From the NCBI RefSeq assembly GCF_000717875.1, contig NZ_JOCT01000032.1:13879-77878 (forward strand): DNA of 64,000 bases, in the 5' to 3' direction. The notes under the pieces are model-generated. The model worked only from the letters and a program-made list of their open reading frames with translations, was not told the DNA's origin and made no database searches. Made by a program: the position numbers and the translations under genes. Each line of letters opens with the position of its first letter. The stretch's first letter is position 1. Positions 10,217 through 18,427 of this stretch are shown here, piece after piece. The stretch is from Streptomyces sp. NRRL S-455. Its GTDB lineage: Bacteria; Actinomycetota; Actinomycetes; Streptomycetales; Streptomycetaceae.

Positions 10217-10284
10217 GATCGAATAGGTGATCAACGGCGTATCGATCATTCGGCCCAGCGGTGATCCATCATCTGTGTGAGATC
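10217..10284. promoter_or_regulatory. Cluster of five GATC sites upstream of gbn
   Basis: GATC occurs at 10217, 10229, 10244, 10263 and 10281, with a sixth at 10511. In DNA this G+C-rich one site per several hundred bp is expected. Gbn is, from my knowledge of S. coelicolor SCO1839, a GATC-binding nucleoid protein, so this cluster in the 10202-10553 gap is a plausible autoregulatory binding array. No promoter was confidently identified in the gap. Confidence 0.6.
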
Positions 10285-10317
10285 TCCTCGTACCGAGGTG
10301 TGTCCTACATCGATTTC

Positions 10318-10352
10318 GCGGCCGAGCCCCCGATTCTTCGCGGCTCGGCCGC
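10318..10352 (+). terminator. Intrinsic-type terminator after the ABC-F gene
   Basis: Perfect 11-bp stem (GCGGCCGAGCC at 10318-10328 with its complement at 10342-10352) and a 13-nt loop, 117 bp after the ABC-F stop. A short CTTTC follows rather than a full U-tract, as is common in Streptomyces. Confidence 0.75.
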
Positions 10353-10553
10353 TGCGCCTTTCTGACCAGGCATTTCCCGGAACAATCCGTTCGGCCGTAC
10401 GGGGGCCATCCTTCGGAATTCTTCATTCCGCTTGTGGGGGTGTGCTCCCGTCGTCACAACCTTGTCTCACGGACCTTGCCGAATGGGTGGCCATCGAGGC
10501 CCAGAGGGGTGATCATGAGGAGACCAGAGCGCACTTCCCATGAGGAGGCACGG

Positions 10554-10772
10554 GTGGCCGAGACTCTGAAGAAGGGCAGCCGGGTGACCGGCGCCGCGCG
10601 CGACAAGCTCGCGGCAGACCTGAAGAAGAAGTACGACGCCGGTGCGAGCATCCGGGCGTTGGCCGAGGAAACCGGCCGCTCGTATGGCTTCGTTCACCGC
10701 ATGCTCAGTGAGTCGGGCGTCACGCTGCGAGGGCGTGGCGGGGCGACCCGGGGCAAGAAGGCCACGGCCTGA
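10554..10772 (+). CDS. gbn: Small helix-turn-helix nucleoid-associated protein Gbn
   Basis: 72-residue basic protein MAETLKKGSRVTGAARDKLA... with a single helix-turn-helix (YDAGASIRALAEETGRSYGF, about 27-46) and a basic Gly-rich tail (RGRGGATRGKK). The GTG at 10554 has GAGGAGG about 5 nt upstream; upstream ATGs are out of context. The sequence matches my memory of S. coelicolor SCO1839, reported as a GATC-binding nucleoid protein that influences chromosome compaction and development. A GATC cluster lies in its own upstream region. Confidence 0.85.
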   Translation: MAETLKKGSRVTGAARDKLAADLKKKYDAGASIRALAEETGRSYGFVHRMLSESGVTLRGRGGATRGKKATA

Positions 10773-10879
10773 CCCCGGGTGGCCCCACGGCTCCGATGGT
10801 GGCCACCCGGTCGGCAAGCTGATCGGCCGGGTGGTTACTGTGCAGTCACTTAGCTGACCGCACGCATCGGAGGCGTCCC

Positions 10880-11683
10880 ATGGCTTCGCCCGACCAGGAC
10901 CTCGTTCCCGTACTCGACAAGGACGGCGTACGGCTCACCGTCGACGACGCGATCGCCACGGTGACGCTGACCAACCCGGCCAAGCGCAACGCGCAGAGCC
11001 CCGCTCTGTGGCGGGCGCTGACCGAGGCCGGGCGGCAGCTGCCGGGCTCCGTCCGCGTCGTGGTGCTGCGGGCCGAGGGCAAGTCCTTCTCGGCCGGGCT
11101 CGACCGGCAGGCGTTCACGCCCGAGGGCTTCGACGGGGAACCGTCGTTCATCGACCTCGCGCGTGGCGACGACGCCGAGTTGGACGCGACCATCGCCGGA
11201 TACCAGGAGGCGTTCACCTGGTGGCGGCGCAGCGACATCGTTTCCGTCGCCGCTGTCCAGGGGCATGCCATCGGGGCGGGCTTCCAGCTCGCCCTCGCCT
11301 GCGACCTGCGCGTCGTCGCCGACGACGTGCAGTTCGCCATGCGCGAGACCAGCCTCGGACTCGTGCCCGACCTGACGGGCACCCACCCCCTGGTGGGCCT
11401 CGTCGGCTACGCCCGCGCGCTGGAGATCTGCGTGACCGGGCGCTTCGTCACGGCCGACGAGGCCGTGAACACCGGGCTGGCCAACCTCGCCGTACCGGCC
11501 GACCAGCTCGACGACGCCGTACGGGACCTCACCTCGGCCGTGCTCGCCGCGCCCCGTGACGCGGTCATCGAGACCAAGGCCCTGCTGCGCGGCGCCCAGG
11601 ACCGCACGTACGAGGAACAGCGCGCCGCGGAACGCCAGTCCCAGGCCCGCAGGCTGCGGGACCTGGCGGGAGCCGGGGACTGA
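10880..11683 (+). CDS. Enoyl-CoA hydratase/isomerase family protein
   Basis: 267-residue crotonase-fold protein. ATVTLTNPAKRNAQSP is the N-terminal strand-turn, SFSAGLD is the first oxyanion loop, and VQGHAIGAGFQLALACDLRV is the second oxyanion/CoA loop with the crotonase signature. RETSLGLVPDLTGT follows. The first catalytic Glu position of hydratases is not clearly conserved, so the exact reaction is uncertain. TCGGAGGCG lies just upstream of the ATG at 10880. It follows gbn by 107 bp on the same strand. Confidence 0.9.
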   Translation: MASPDQDLVPVLDKDGVRLTVDDAIATVTLTNPAKRNAQSPALWRALTEAGRQLPGSVRVVVLRAEGKSFSAGLDRQAFTPEGFDGEPSFIDLARGDDAELDATIAGYQEAFTWWRRSDIVSVAAVQGHAIGAGFQLALACDLRVVADDVQFAMRETSLGLVPDLTGTHPLVGLVGYARALEICVTGRFVTADEAVNTGLANLAVPADQLDDAVRDLTSAVLAAPRDAVIETKALLRGAQDRTYEEQRAAERQSQARRLRDLAGAGD

Positions 11684-11687
11684 GCCC

Positions 11688-12407
11688 TCAGCCGATCCCG
11701 CTCACCAGGACCGCCACCGTCGGATGGTCCGGCAGCGACCTTCTCACGGCCCTGCGGACCTCGCGGGCCACGTCCCGGGCCCGGTGGTCCGCGGCGACCG
11801 CCAGTTCCAGCCGGATGTGACGGTGCGCCAGTGCGGCGTCGCCCGGCAGCTCCTCGATGTGCACGGGGTGACCCAGCGTGCCGGTCAGATGCAGCACGCC
11901 CGGGACCGCCAGCGCGGCGGCGGCGACGCGGCCCTTCTCGCCGCCGCCCTCGCCGTCGGCCCGCACGGGCCCTGGCGGCTCGGGCAGAGGGACGGACGGC
12001 CCGGGTTCCGTCTCCTCGTCCAGCAGGCCCGTCACGAGCAGGTCGATCTCCGTCACGGTCAGACCGAGCCGCTGCGCCGCCGCCGTCGCCAGCGTCGCCC
12101 GCAGCAGGGACGCCGTCGTCGGCAGCGGCTGCGCGGACGTGGCCTCGGCCTCCGCCGTCACCCGCAGCGGCCCGGGCGGCAGAGCGCTCGGGGGAGCCGG
12201 TACGGCCGGCTCCCGGCGGTCCGCCGGGTCGGCGAGCGTGACCCGGAGCGCACCGAGGCGCACACCGGGAGTGTCCCCGGCCGCGCTCCGCAGCACCGCC
12301 TCGGCCGCCCGCTCGGCGATCCACGCGCCGTCCCGCTCATCACCCAGGGGCAGCAGACTGCCCAGGCCCAGCTGATGTCTCACTGTCTGCATCCGGTCGG
12401 AGGTCAT
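11688..12407 (-). CDS. Hypothetical protein facing the Asp23/AmaP operon
   Basis: 239 residues if started at the ATG at 12405-12407 (MTSDRMQTVRHQLGLG); an in-frame ATG at 12423-12425 adds six residues. No catalytic motif is recognised. The C-terminal 60 residues (ALAHRHIRLELAVAADHRARDVAREVRRAV...) look like an Asp23-type fold, in keeping with the divergent Asp23 operon 88 bp away. RefSeq sometimes names such proteins 'nucleopolyhedrovirus P10 family', which is a low-complexity similarity rather than a function. Confidence 0.75.
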   Translation of the reverse strand: MTSDRMQTVRHQLGLGSLLPLGDERDGAWIAERAAEAVLRSAAGDTPGVRLGALRVTLADPADRREPAVPAPPSALPPGPLRVTAEAEATSAQPLPTTASLLRATLATAAAQRLGLTVTEIDLLVTGLLDEETEPGPSVPLPEPPGPVRADGEGGGEKGRVAAAALAVPGVLHLTGTLGHPVHIEELPGDAALAHRHIRLELAVAADHRARDVAREVRRAVRRSLPDHPTVAVLVSGIG

Positions 12408-12494
12408 TCCCCCAGCCTGCCGCATCAGAGGCGCGCGACCACGTAACCGTGCTTACGGTGGTCGCAGGACGACGACCGAAAAGGACGTACGGCG

Positions 12495-12968
12495 ATGACT
12501 GACATGACCGAGAACCGGGGTGGGGAGAGCGAGACGCCGGCGGCGCGCAGGAGCCCGCTGGTCAAGCGCAGCGGGGGAGACCCGGGCTCCCGCGGGCGGA
12601 CGACCATCGCGGACGGCGTCGTGGAGAAGATCGCCGGGCTCGCCGCCCGGGACGTCGACGGCGTGCACGCCATGGGCAGCGGTATCTCCCGCACCTTCGG
12701 AGCCGTGCGCGATAGGGTCCCCGGCGGTGCCAAGTCGGTGACGCGTGGCGTGAAGGCCGAGGTCGGCGAGGTGCAGGCCGCCCTCGACCTGGAGATCGTC
12801 GTCGTCTACGGCGTGTCGATCGCCGATGTGGCCCGGGACGTACGGGAGAACGTCATCACCGCCGTCGAGCGGATGACCGGTCTCGAGGTCGTCGAGGTCA
12901 ACATCGCGGTGAGCGACGTGAAGCTGCCGGACGAAGAGGAAGAGGAACCGGAGCGCCGGATCCAGTGA
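12495..12968 (+). CDS. Asp23/Gls24 family envelope stress protein
   Basis: 157 residues. After a disordered N-terminus (1-35), the Asp23 domain runs from TTIADGVVEKIAGLAARDVDG to about 145 (VVVYGVSIADVARDVRENV, MTGLEVVEVNIAVSDVKL), ending in an acidic EEEEEPE tail. Asp23 proteins are soluble partners that bind the membrane anchor AmaP under the membrane. It is first gene of a five-gene operon ending in amaP. Confidence 0.92.
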   Translation: MTDMTENRGGESETPAARRSPLVKRSGGDPGSRGRTTIADGVVEKIAGLAARDVDGVHAMGSGISRTFGAVRDRVPGGAKSVTRGVKAEVGEVQAALDLEIVVVYGVSIADVARDVRENVITAVERMTGLEVVEVNIAVSDVKLPDEEEEEPERRIQ

Positions 12969-13017
12969 GGGACCGGCCACCCCACAACGCAGCGGCTGAT
13001 GAGCTGAGGAGCGCAGC

Positions 13018-13200
13018 ATGAGCATGGCCGTGGCCGGCATGATCGCCGGCATGGCACTGGCATTCGCCGGATACTTCGGCGGGTTCGGCGCCTTTCTGCT
13101 GGTGGCGGCGCTCGGCGCCGTCGGCTTCGTCGTCGGCCGGTTCCTGGAAGGGGACATGGACCTCGGCGACTTCTTCCGCTCCCGTGAACGGCGGCGGTGA
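13018..13200 (+). CDS. Small membrane protein of the Asp23 operon
   Basis: 60-residue protein: a long hydrophobic stretch (MSMAVAGMIAGMALAFAGYF... to about residue 41) able to form two helices, then a charged tail (EGDMDLGDFFRSRERRR). It resembles the small DUF2273-type membrane proteins found in Asp23/AmaP operons. Its stop TGA overlaps the GTG start of the next gene, so translation is coupled. Confidence 0.85.
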   Translation: MSMAVAGMIAGMALAFAGYFGGFGAFLLVAALGAVGFVVGRFLEGDMDLGDFFRSRERRR

Positions 13201-13580
13201 CACCCATGAGCGCGGCGGCCGGTGAACTCGACAGACCCTTGACCGTCGTCCCGCCCGGCGAGCGGGGCGAGACCCGGATCGCCGACCGGGTGGTCGCCAA
13301 GGTGGCCTCGCAGGCGGCCCGCGAGGCCGTCGGAACCCTGCCGCCCGACGCCGGCCGGCCGTCCGCCACCGTCGTCGTACACCACCAGATCGCCCACGTC
13401 CGGATCCACGTCGAACTCGACTATCCCTGCGACGTCGGCGCCCGCTGCCGCCAGGTCCGTCGCCAGGTCGTCGACCGGGTGGGCGACCTGGTGGGAATGA
13501 AGGTGCCGGAGGTCGTCGTCCAGGTGGAGCGGCTGCACCTGATCGCGGCACCCGGCGCGGTGGAGGGGAGGATCCGATGA
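13197..13580 (+). CDS. Second Asp23/Gls24 family protein
   Basis: 127 residues from the GTG at 13197, which overlaps the previous stop; an ATG at 13206 is an alternative three codons in. Shorter and more diverged than the first Asp23 protein, but with the same pattern: TRIADRVVAKVASQAAREAVG, VRIHVELDYPCDVGARCRQVRRQVVDRV, and VPEVVVQVERLHLI. Probably a paralogous partner in the same complex. Ends 4 bp into the next gene. Confidence 0.88.
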   Translation: MTPMSAAAGELDRPLTVVPPGERGETRIADRVVAKVASQAAREAVGTLPPDAGRPSATVVVHHQIAHVRIHVELDYPCDVGARCRQVRRQVVDRVGDLVGMKVPEVVVQVERLHLIAAPGAVEGRIR

Positions 13581-14245
13581 GCGAACCCCAGGGCACGGAA
13601 CCCACCGACGGCACCACACAGCGCCTGCCGGTCCTCGACAAGTCGGAGCCCGGCACCCAGCCGGACCCGTCCGCGCCTGACCCGTCTGCGCCGGAGGCCG
13701 GCCGCGCCGGCCGCTTCTGGTCGGCGCGCCGCATCCCCGCCGGCATCGTCGCCCTGCTGCTCCTGGGCCTCGTCGGGCTGTTCCTCTACGACATCGTCTC
13801 CGTACGGGCCGGCCGGCCCGGCATGCAGTGGCGGCGCGAACTCGCCCATCAGCTCGCCGAACGGCCCCTCGACGACACGTGGGTCCTCGTCGGGGCCGGG
13901 GTCGCCGCCCTCCTCGGGCTGTGGCTGCTGGTCCTGGCCGCCACCCCCGGCCTGCGGGACGTGCTCCCGATGCGGCGCACCCACGCCGACGTACGTGCCG
14001 GACTGCAGCGCGACGCCGCCGCGACCGCGCTGCGCGACCGGGCCATGGAAGTGCCCGGCGTCCAGACGGCACGGGTGAAGGTGCGCCGGAGACGGGCGAG
14101 AGTCCGCGCCATGTCCCACTTCCGCGAACTGGACGACGTACGAACCGACCTGGACGCCGTGCTCGCCGACGCGGTCCACGGCCTGGGACTCTCCCGGCCG
14201 CCCTCGCTGTCGGTGCGCGTCCGGCGGCCGGGCCGGAAGGGATGA
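13577..14245 (+). CDS. DUF6286-type membrane protein of the Asp23 operon
   Basis: 222 residues. A disordered, Pro/Asp-rich N-terminus of about 45 residues includes the direct repeat PSAPDPSAPE. Two membrane helices follow (about 54-73 and 101-121). The soluble C-terminal domain (ALRDRAMEVPGVQTARVKVRR...) has the pattern of AmaP/Asp23-like modules. The ATG at 13577 overlaps the preceding stop (ATGA). Confidence 0.85.
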   Translation: MSEPQGTEPTDGTTQRLPVLDKSEPGTQPDPSAPDPSAPEAGRAGRFWSARRIPAGIVALLLLGLVGLFLYDIVSVRAGRPGMQWRRELAHQLAERPLDDTWVLVGAGVAALLGLWLLVLAATPGLRDVLPMRRTHADVRAGLQRDAAATALRDRAMEVPGVQTARVKVRRRRARVRAMSHFRELDDVRTDLDAVLADAVHGLGLSRPPSLSVRVRRPGRKG

Positions 14246-14252
14246 GACAGCC

Positions 14253-14831
14253 ATGCTGAGGGTCGTCAACCGCGTGTTCCTCGGACTCGTCGGACTCGTC
14301 CTGCTGGTGCTGGGCGGCTCCGTACTCGCCGTCGGCCTCGGCGCTACGGCGCCCTCGTGGTGGATCCACGACAGCAAGCACGACGTGCTGCTGAACGACG
14401 CCGAACGCACCCGCTGGCAGGACGACGGCTGGTGGTGGCCGGTCGTCATCGCCGTCCTGGCGGTCCTCCTGCTGCTCGCGCTCTGGTGGCTGGTCGCGGT
14501 CCTCCGCCGGCGCCGCCTCTCCGAGATCCTCGTCGACACCGGGGACGGCGAGGGCGCCCTGTTGCGCGGCCGGGCCGTGGAGAACGTCCTCACCCAGGAG
14601 GCGGGCCAGGTGGACGGTGTGGATGGAGCCCGTGTTCACCTGACGGGCCGCCGCACCGCCCCCGAGGCCCGGGTACGACTCGCACTCGCGCCCCATGTGG
14701 ACCCGGGAAGGGCCCTGACCGACTTCACGACCGGCGCGCTGACCCATGCCAGGACCTCGGCGGGCCTGGAGTCCCTCCCGGCGGAGGTGAGACTGCGGGG
14801 CGTCAAGCACGGCGCGGAGAGAGTGACTTGA
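14253..14831 (+). CDS. amaP: Alkaline shock response membrane anchor AmaP
   Basis: 192 residues with two membrane helices (about 6-28 and 61-84) separated by a Trp-rich extracytoplasmic loop, then a cytosolic domain (AVENVLTQEAGQVDGVDGARVHLTG...) that would recruit the Asp23 partners. Seven base pairs separate it from the preceding gene. The operon order Asp23 - small membrane protein - Asp23 - DUF6286 - AmaP is conserved in actinomycetes. Confidence 0.88.
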   Translation: MLRVVNRVFLGLVGLVLLVLGGSVLAVGLGATAPSWWIHDSKHDVLLNDAERTRWQDDGWWWPVVIAVLAVLLLLALWWLVAVLRRRRLSEILVDTGDGEGALLRGRAVENVLTQEAGQVDGVDGARVHLTGRRTAPEARVRLALAPHVDPGRALTDFTTGALTHARTSAGLESLPAEVRLRGVKHGAERVT

Positions 14832-14837
14832 GTGCAA

Positions 14838-14921
14838 CGCCCCAGGGGGCGCGGGGCTGCATCGATATGCGGCTCCGCCGCGTGGGCGCGACCAGCCCAC
14901 GACCACCCGCAGACGGCCATG
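14838..14921. repeat. Common streptomycete intergenic repeat
   Basis: This convergent gap carries the block GGGGCGCGGGGCTGCATCG...TGCGGCTCCGCCGCGTGGGC...CGACCACCCGCAG that I recognise as a very common streptomycete palindromic repeat. A relative occurs at about 60697-60745. It lies between the convergent amaP and SDR genes and may double as a bidirectional terminator. Confidence 0.7.
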
Positions 14922-14922
14922 C

Positions 14923-15678
14923 TCAGAACCCGTGCCGCGCTCCACCGTCGACCGGCACCATGACCCCGGTCAGATAAGACGCAGCCGGCGACAACAGAAA
15001 CGCCGCCACCCGCCCGAACTCCTCGGGCGCCCCGTACCGCCGCAACGGAATCCGCGACTCCGACGCCGCCCTGGTCGCCTCCGGATCCGCCGACAACGCG
15101 TCCAGCTCCCGCACCCGGTCCGTGTCGATCCGCCCGGGCAGCACACCGACCACCCGGACACCCCGCGGCCCCAGTTCGTCGGACAACGACTTGGCGAAGC
15201 CCGCGAGCCCCGGCCGCAGCCCGTTCGAGATGGTCAGCCCGGGGATCGGCTCGTACACCGACCCCGACAGCACGAACCCGATGACACCCCCGGCCTCCAA
15301 CTCGGCCGCCGCGGCACGGGCCAGACGCACCGCACCGAGGAACACCGACTCGAACGCGGCCTGCCACTGCTCGTCCGTGTTGTCCGCGACGAACCCGGCC
15401 GGCGGCCCGCCCACGCTGATGAGGACACCGTTGAAACGGCCGAAGTGCTCCCGCGCCGCCCCGATCAGCCGGGCAGCCGCCTCTGGGTCGGCGTTGTCGA
15501 CGGCCACCCCGACCGCGTTCGGGCCCAGCGCGGCCGCCGCCTCCGCGACGCTCTTCTCGTCCCGCCCCGACACGACCACTTTCGCCCCGTCCGCGACGAG
15601 CTCACGCGCGGTGGCGTGGCCGAGGCCGCGCGTGGCCCCGGTGACGACGTACACCCGGTCCTTCAGTCCAAGATCCAT
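14923..15678 (-). CDS. SDR family oxidoreductase lacking the usual YxxxK
   Basis: 251 residues. The Rossmann NAD(P) motif TGATRGLGHA is intact (about 13-22), as are VVVSGRD and the C-terminal PVDGG. In place of the standard YxxxK the sequence reads LTISNGLRPGLAGFAKSLSDEL, so the catalytic Tyr and Lys are missing at their normal places; a Tyr lies upstream in SGSVYEPIPG. The ATG at 15676-15678 (MDLGLKD) is the normal SDR start. Activity may be altered or use another Tyr. The stop is 5 bp from the next feature; the GH15 gene lies upstream on the same strand. Confidence 0.88.
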   Translation of the reverse strand: MDLGLKDRVYVVTGATRGLGHATARELVADGAKVVVSGRDEKSVAEAAAALGPNAVGVAVDNADPEAAARLIGAAREHFGRFNGVLISVGGPPAGFVADNTDEQWQAAFESVFLGAVRLARAAAAELEAGGVIGFVLSGSVYEPIPGLTISNGLRPGLAGFAKSLSDELGPRGVRVVGVLPGRIDTDRVRELDALSADPEATRAASESRIPLRRYGAPEEFGRVAAFLLSPAASYLTGVMVPVDGGARHGF

Positions 15679-15683
15679 GGTCC

Positions 15684-17477
15684 CTATCCTGCCCCGTCCT
15701 CCCCGAACAGGGCGAGGGCGGTGTTCACCAGGCCGATGTGGCTGAACGCCTGCGGGAAGTTGCCGAGCTGCCGGCCGGCCACCGGGTCGAACTCCTCGGA
15801 CAGCAGACCGACGTCGTTGGCGAGCCCCGCCAGCCGCTCGAACAACTCCCGGGCCTCCTTCGTGCGGCCCGTCATGTGCAGGGCGTCCGCGAGCCAGAAC
15901 GAGCACACCAGGAAGGTGCCCTCGCTGCCGGGCAGCCCGTCGACCTCCCTGAGGTCCGAGTCGCTGGTGCTGTAGCGGCGCAGCAAGCCGCCGTGCTCCA
16001 GCTCCTCACGGACCGCGTCGATCGTGCCGAGCACCCGGGGGTCGTCCGGCGGCAGGAAACCGACACGCGGGATGAGCAGCAGCGCGGCGTCCAGTTCGCG
16101 TGAGCCGTAGGACTGCGTGAAGGTGTTGCGGTCGGGGTCGTACCCCTTCTCGCACACCTCCCGGTGCACGTCGTCGCGCAGCGTGCGCCAGCCGTCCAGG
16201 TCGCCGTCCAGCTCAGGATGGCGCTCCAGGGTGCGCACGGCCCGGTCGGCGGCCACCCACACCATCACCTTCGAGTGCACGAACTGGCGCCGGCCGCCGC
16301 GCACCTCCCACAGTCCCTCGTCCGGCTGCCGCCAATGGTCGCGCAGGAAGTCCATCAGGGCGGTCTGCAGCGCCCACACGTCCGGCTGGGCGGACAGGCC
16401 CGACTCGCGGGCCAGCGACAGGGAGTCCATGACCTCGCCGTAGACGTCCAGCTGGAGCTGGTTCACGGCATCGTTGCCGATGCGTACGGGGGAGGACCCG
16501 GCGAAGCCGGACAGCCAGGGCAGCTCGAACTCGGGCAGCCGTCGCTCGCCCGCCAGACCGTACATGATCTGCAGGTCCGCCGGGTCACCCGCGACCGCGC
16601 GCAGCAGCCAGTTCCGCCAGGCCTCGGCCTCCTCCTGGTATCCCGCCGCCAGCAGCGCGCCCAGGGTGAGGGTGGAGTCGCGCAGCCAGCAGTAGCGGTA
16701 GTCCCAGTTGCGCACCCCGCCCAGCTCCTCGGGCAGTGAGGTGGTGGCGGCGGCGACGATGCCGCCGGTCGGGGCGTAGGTGAGCGCCTTGAGGGTGATC
16801 AGGGAGCGGACCACGGCGTCCCGGTACGGCCCGTCGTAGCGGCAGCGCGACGCCCAGAGCTGCCAGTCCTCGACGCTGTGGCGCAGCGACTCGTAGGGGT
16901 CGACGAGCGGAGGGCGTGGCTCGTGGGAGGGATGCCAGGTCAGGACGAAGGCGACCTTCTCGCCCCGCTTGACCGTGAACTCCGCGTGGGTGCCGTAGTC
17001 CTCGCCCCAGCTGGTCACCTCCGGCTCGCTGCGCAGCCAGGTCGAGTCCGGGCCGGCGACGGCGACGCGGTGGCCGTCGGTCCGGCGTACCCAGGGGACG
17101 ACCGAGCCGTAGTCGAAGCGCAGCTTGAGGACGCTGTGCAGCGTCACCTCGCCGTCCAGGCCCTCGACGATGCGGACGAGGTCGGGGGCCTGGTCGCGCT
17201 GGGGCATCAGGTCGGTGACCCGGACCGTCCCCTGCCCGGTCTCCCACTCGGTGTCCAGGACGAGGGTGTCGCGGCGGTAGGCGCGCCGGGTGCAGCGGTC
17301 CGCCCCCACGGGGGCGATGCGCCAGTAGCCGTTGTCCTCGTCACCGAGCAGTCTGGCGAAGCAGGCGGCCGAGTCGAAACGGGGCAGACACAACCAGTCG
17401 ACGGATCCGTCCGTGCCGACCAGGGCCGCGGTCTGTTCGTCACCGATGAGCGCGTAGTCCTCGATGCTGTTATGCAC
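15684..17477 (-). CDS. Glycoside hydrolase family 15 (glucoamylase/trehalase-like)
   Basis: About 597 residues. SIEDYALIGDEQTAALVGTDGSVDWLCLPRFDS is the GH15 N-terminal signature (given here in parts: IEDYALIGD and SVDWLCLPRFDS). RNWDYRYCWLRDSTLTLGAL carries the first catalytic Glu/Asp region and LLSEEFDP the second. No signal peptide, so it is cytosolic, probably acting on trehalose or short glucans. The GTG at 17475-17477 starts right at the conserved block; a TTG at 17508-17510, abutting the previous stop, is the alternative. Downstream of a sigma-factor cluster on the same strand. Confidence 0.92.
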   Translation of the reverse strand: MHNSIEDYALIGDEQTAALVGTDGSVDWLCLPRFDSAACFARLLGDEDNGYWRIAPVGADRCTRRAYRRDTLVLDTEWETGQGTVRVTDLMPQRDQAPDLVRIVEGLDGEVTLHSVLKLRFDYGSVVPWVRRTDGHRVAVAGPDSTWLRSEPEVTSWGEDYGTHAEFTVKRGEKVAFVLTWHPSHEPRPPLVDPYESLRHSVEDWQLWASRCRYDGPYRDAVVRSLITLKALTYAPTGGIVAAATTSLPEELGGVRNWDYRYCWLRDSTLTLGALLAAGYQEEAEAWRNWLLRAVAGDPADLQIMYGLAGERRLPEFELPWLSGFAGSSPVRIGNDAVNQLQLDVYGEVMDSLSLARESGLSAQPDVWALQTALMDFLRDHWRQPDEGLWEVRGGRRQFVHSKVMVWVAADRAVRTLERHPELDGDLDGWRTLRDDVHREVCEKGYDPDRNTFTQSYGSRELDAALLLIPRVGFLPPDDPRVLGTIDAVREELEHGGLLRRYSTSDSDLREVDGLPGSEGTFLVCSFWLADALHMTGRTKEARELFERLAGLANDVGLLSEEFDPVAGRQLGNFPQAFSHIGLVNTALALFGEDGAG

Positions 17478-17510
17478 GGAGTGCGGGTTCCCGGCAAGCA
17501 GGCGCGGCAA

Positions 17511-17843
17511 TCAGGGCAGGTGCCGGGGGAGTGACGTGCCGTCGGCGGCCGGGGCCGAGGTGCCCGAGAAGATCACACCCGGATCCGACGGGGCCTGGTT
17601 GAGGACCCACAGGCCGATCAGGGTGGCCAGCGTGAAGACCACGGTGATCAGCACGGCGAGCACGAGCCGCCGCCGGCGTTCGCGCCGCAGCCAGTCGCCG
17701 CGTGCCGTGCGGTACGCGTCGGGGTCGGGCAGCACCCCGCCGGCCATGGCACGCAGCGCCTCGCGCAGTTCCTGCTCGGTACGGTCGTGGCCGGTCCGGT
17801 CCGGGCCGGTGTCCCGCGACCCGGTCGCGTCTCTGTGCGTCAT
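17511..17843 (-). CDS. Small single-helix membrane protein next to a sigma factor
   Basis: 110 residues. The N-terminal cytosolic part (TEQELREALRAMAGGVLPDPDAYRTARGDW) is followed by an Arg-rich stretch, one membrane helix (LVLAVLITVVFTLATLIGLWVL, about 61-82) and a 25-residue exterior tail. The start overlaps the sigma-factor stop (ATGA). The topology and position fit an anti-sigma factor or sigma partner, but no zinc motif is present, so this is inference. Confidence 0.82.
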   Translation of the reverse strand: MTHRDATGSRDTGPDRTGHDRTEQELREALRAMAGGVLPDPDAYRTARGDWLRRERRRRLVLAVLITVVFTLATLIGLWVLNQAPSDPGVIFSGTSAPAADGTSLPRHLP

Positions 17844-18427
17844 CGCCTGGCCTCCATCGCCTGAGTGAGGGCGGCGATGCCGCGTGCCGTGTGCGTCTTG
17901 ACGGAGCCGCCCGATATGCCCATGGCGGCGGCTATCTCGCTCTCCTTGAGCCCGAGCCAGTGCCGCAGCACCAGCGCCTCGCGCTGCCGGGCCGGCAGTC
18001 GCTGGAGCGCGTCGATCAGTACGCGCTGGTCGTCGCGGAGCAGCGCCGCGTTCTCGGCGGACGCGGCCAGCTCCTCGGACGGATGCTCCGTGTGCCTGCG
18101 GGCGACCTGGAGGTGGCGGATCCGCATCCGGGTCAGATTGCAGACCGTGGAGCGCAGATACGCCTCCGCCGCGGCGATGTCCTTCAGCCGCCGCCACTTG
18201 CGGTAGATCTGGTAGTACGCCTCGGCCACCACGTTCTCCGGATCGTCGGCGCCGAGCAGCACGGCGAGGCGCAGCATCGAGGAGTAGTGCAGCTCGAAGA
18301 GGCGGGCGACGCCGGCCTCCCGCTCCAGGTCGTCCGGATCGCTCACCGCGGGGGCGAGCGGCTCGGCGGGGGCGGCCGGTGCGGGGACCGGTGGCAGGGT
18401 GGCAGGGGTGATCTGTCTGCGTCTCAC
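17840..18427 (-). CDS. ECF/SigE-family RNA polymerase sigma factor
   Basis: 195 residues from a GTG. Region 2 runs LFELHYSSMLRLAVLLGADDPENVVAEAYYQIYRKWRRL, with the -10 recognition helix. Region 4 runs DALQRLPARQREALVLRHWLGLKESEIAAAMGISGGSVKTHTARGIAAL, an intact helix-turn-helix (given here as the family pattern, split by PARQREAL and SVKTHTARG). The N-terminal 35 residues are Pro/Ala-rich. Its start overlaps the symporter stop and its stop overlaps the membrane-protein start, both by ATGA/GTGA-type 4-bp overlaps. Confidence 0.92.
   Translation of the reverse strand: MRRRQITPATLPPVPAPAAPAEPLAPAVSDPDDLEREAGVARLFELHYSSMLRLAVLLGADDPENVVAEAYYQIYRKWRRLKDIAAAEAYLRSTVCNLTRMRIRHLQVARRHTEHPSEELAASAENAALLRDDQRVLIDALQRLPARQREALVLRHWLGLKESEIAAAMGISGGSVKTHTARGIAALTQAMEARR

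Noticed and set aside
12453..14945. 830-codon minus-strand frame across the Asp23 operon
   Set aside because: Antisense to five well-supported genes with coupled starts; no domain and unfavourable codon pattern.
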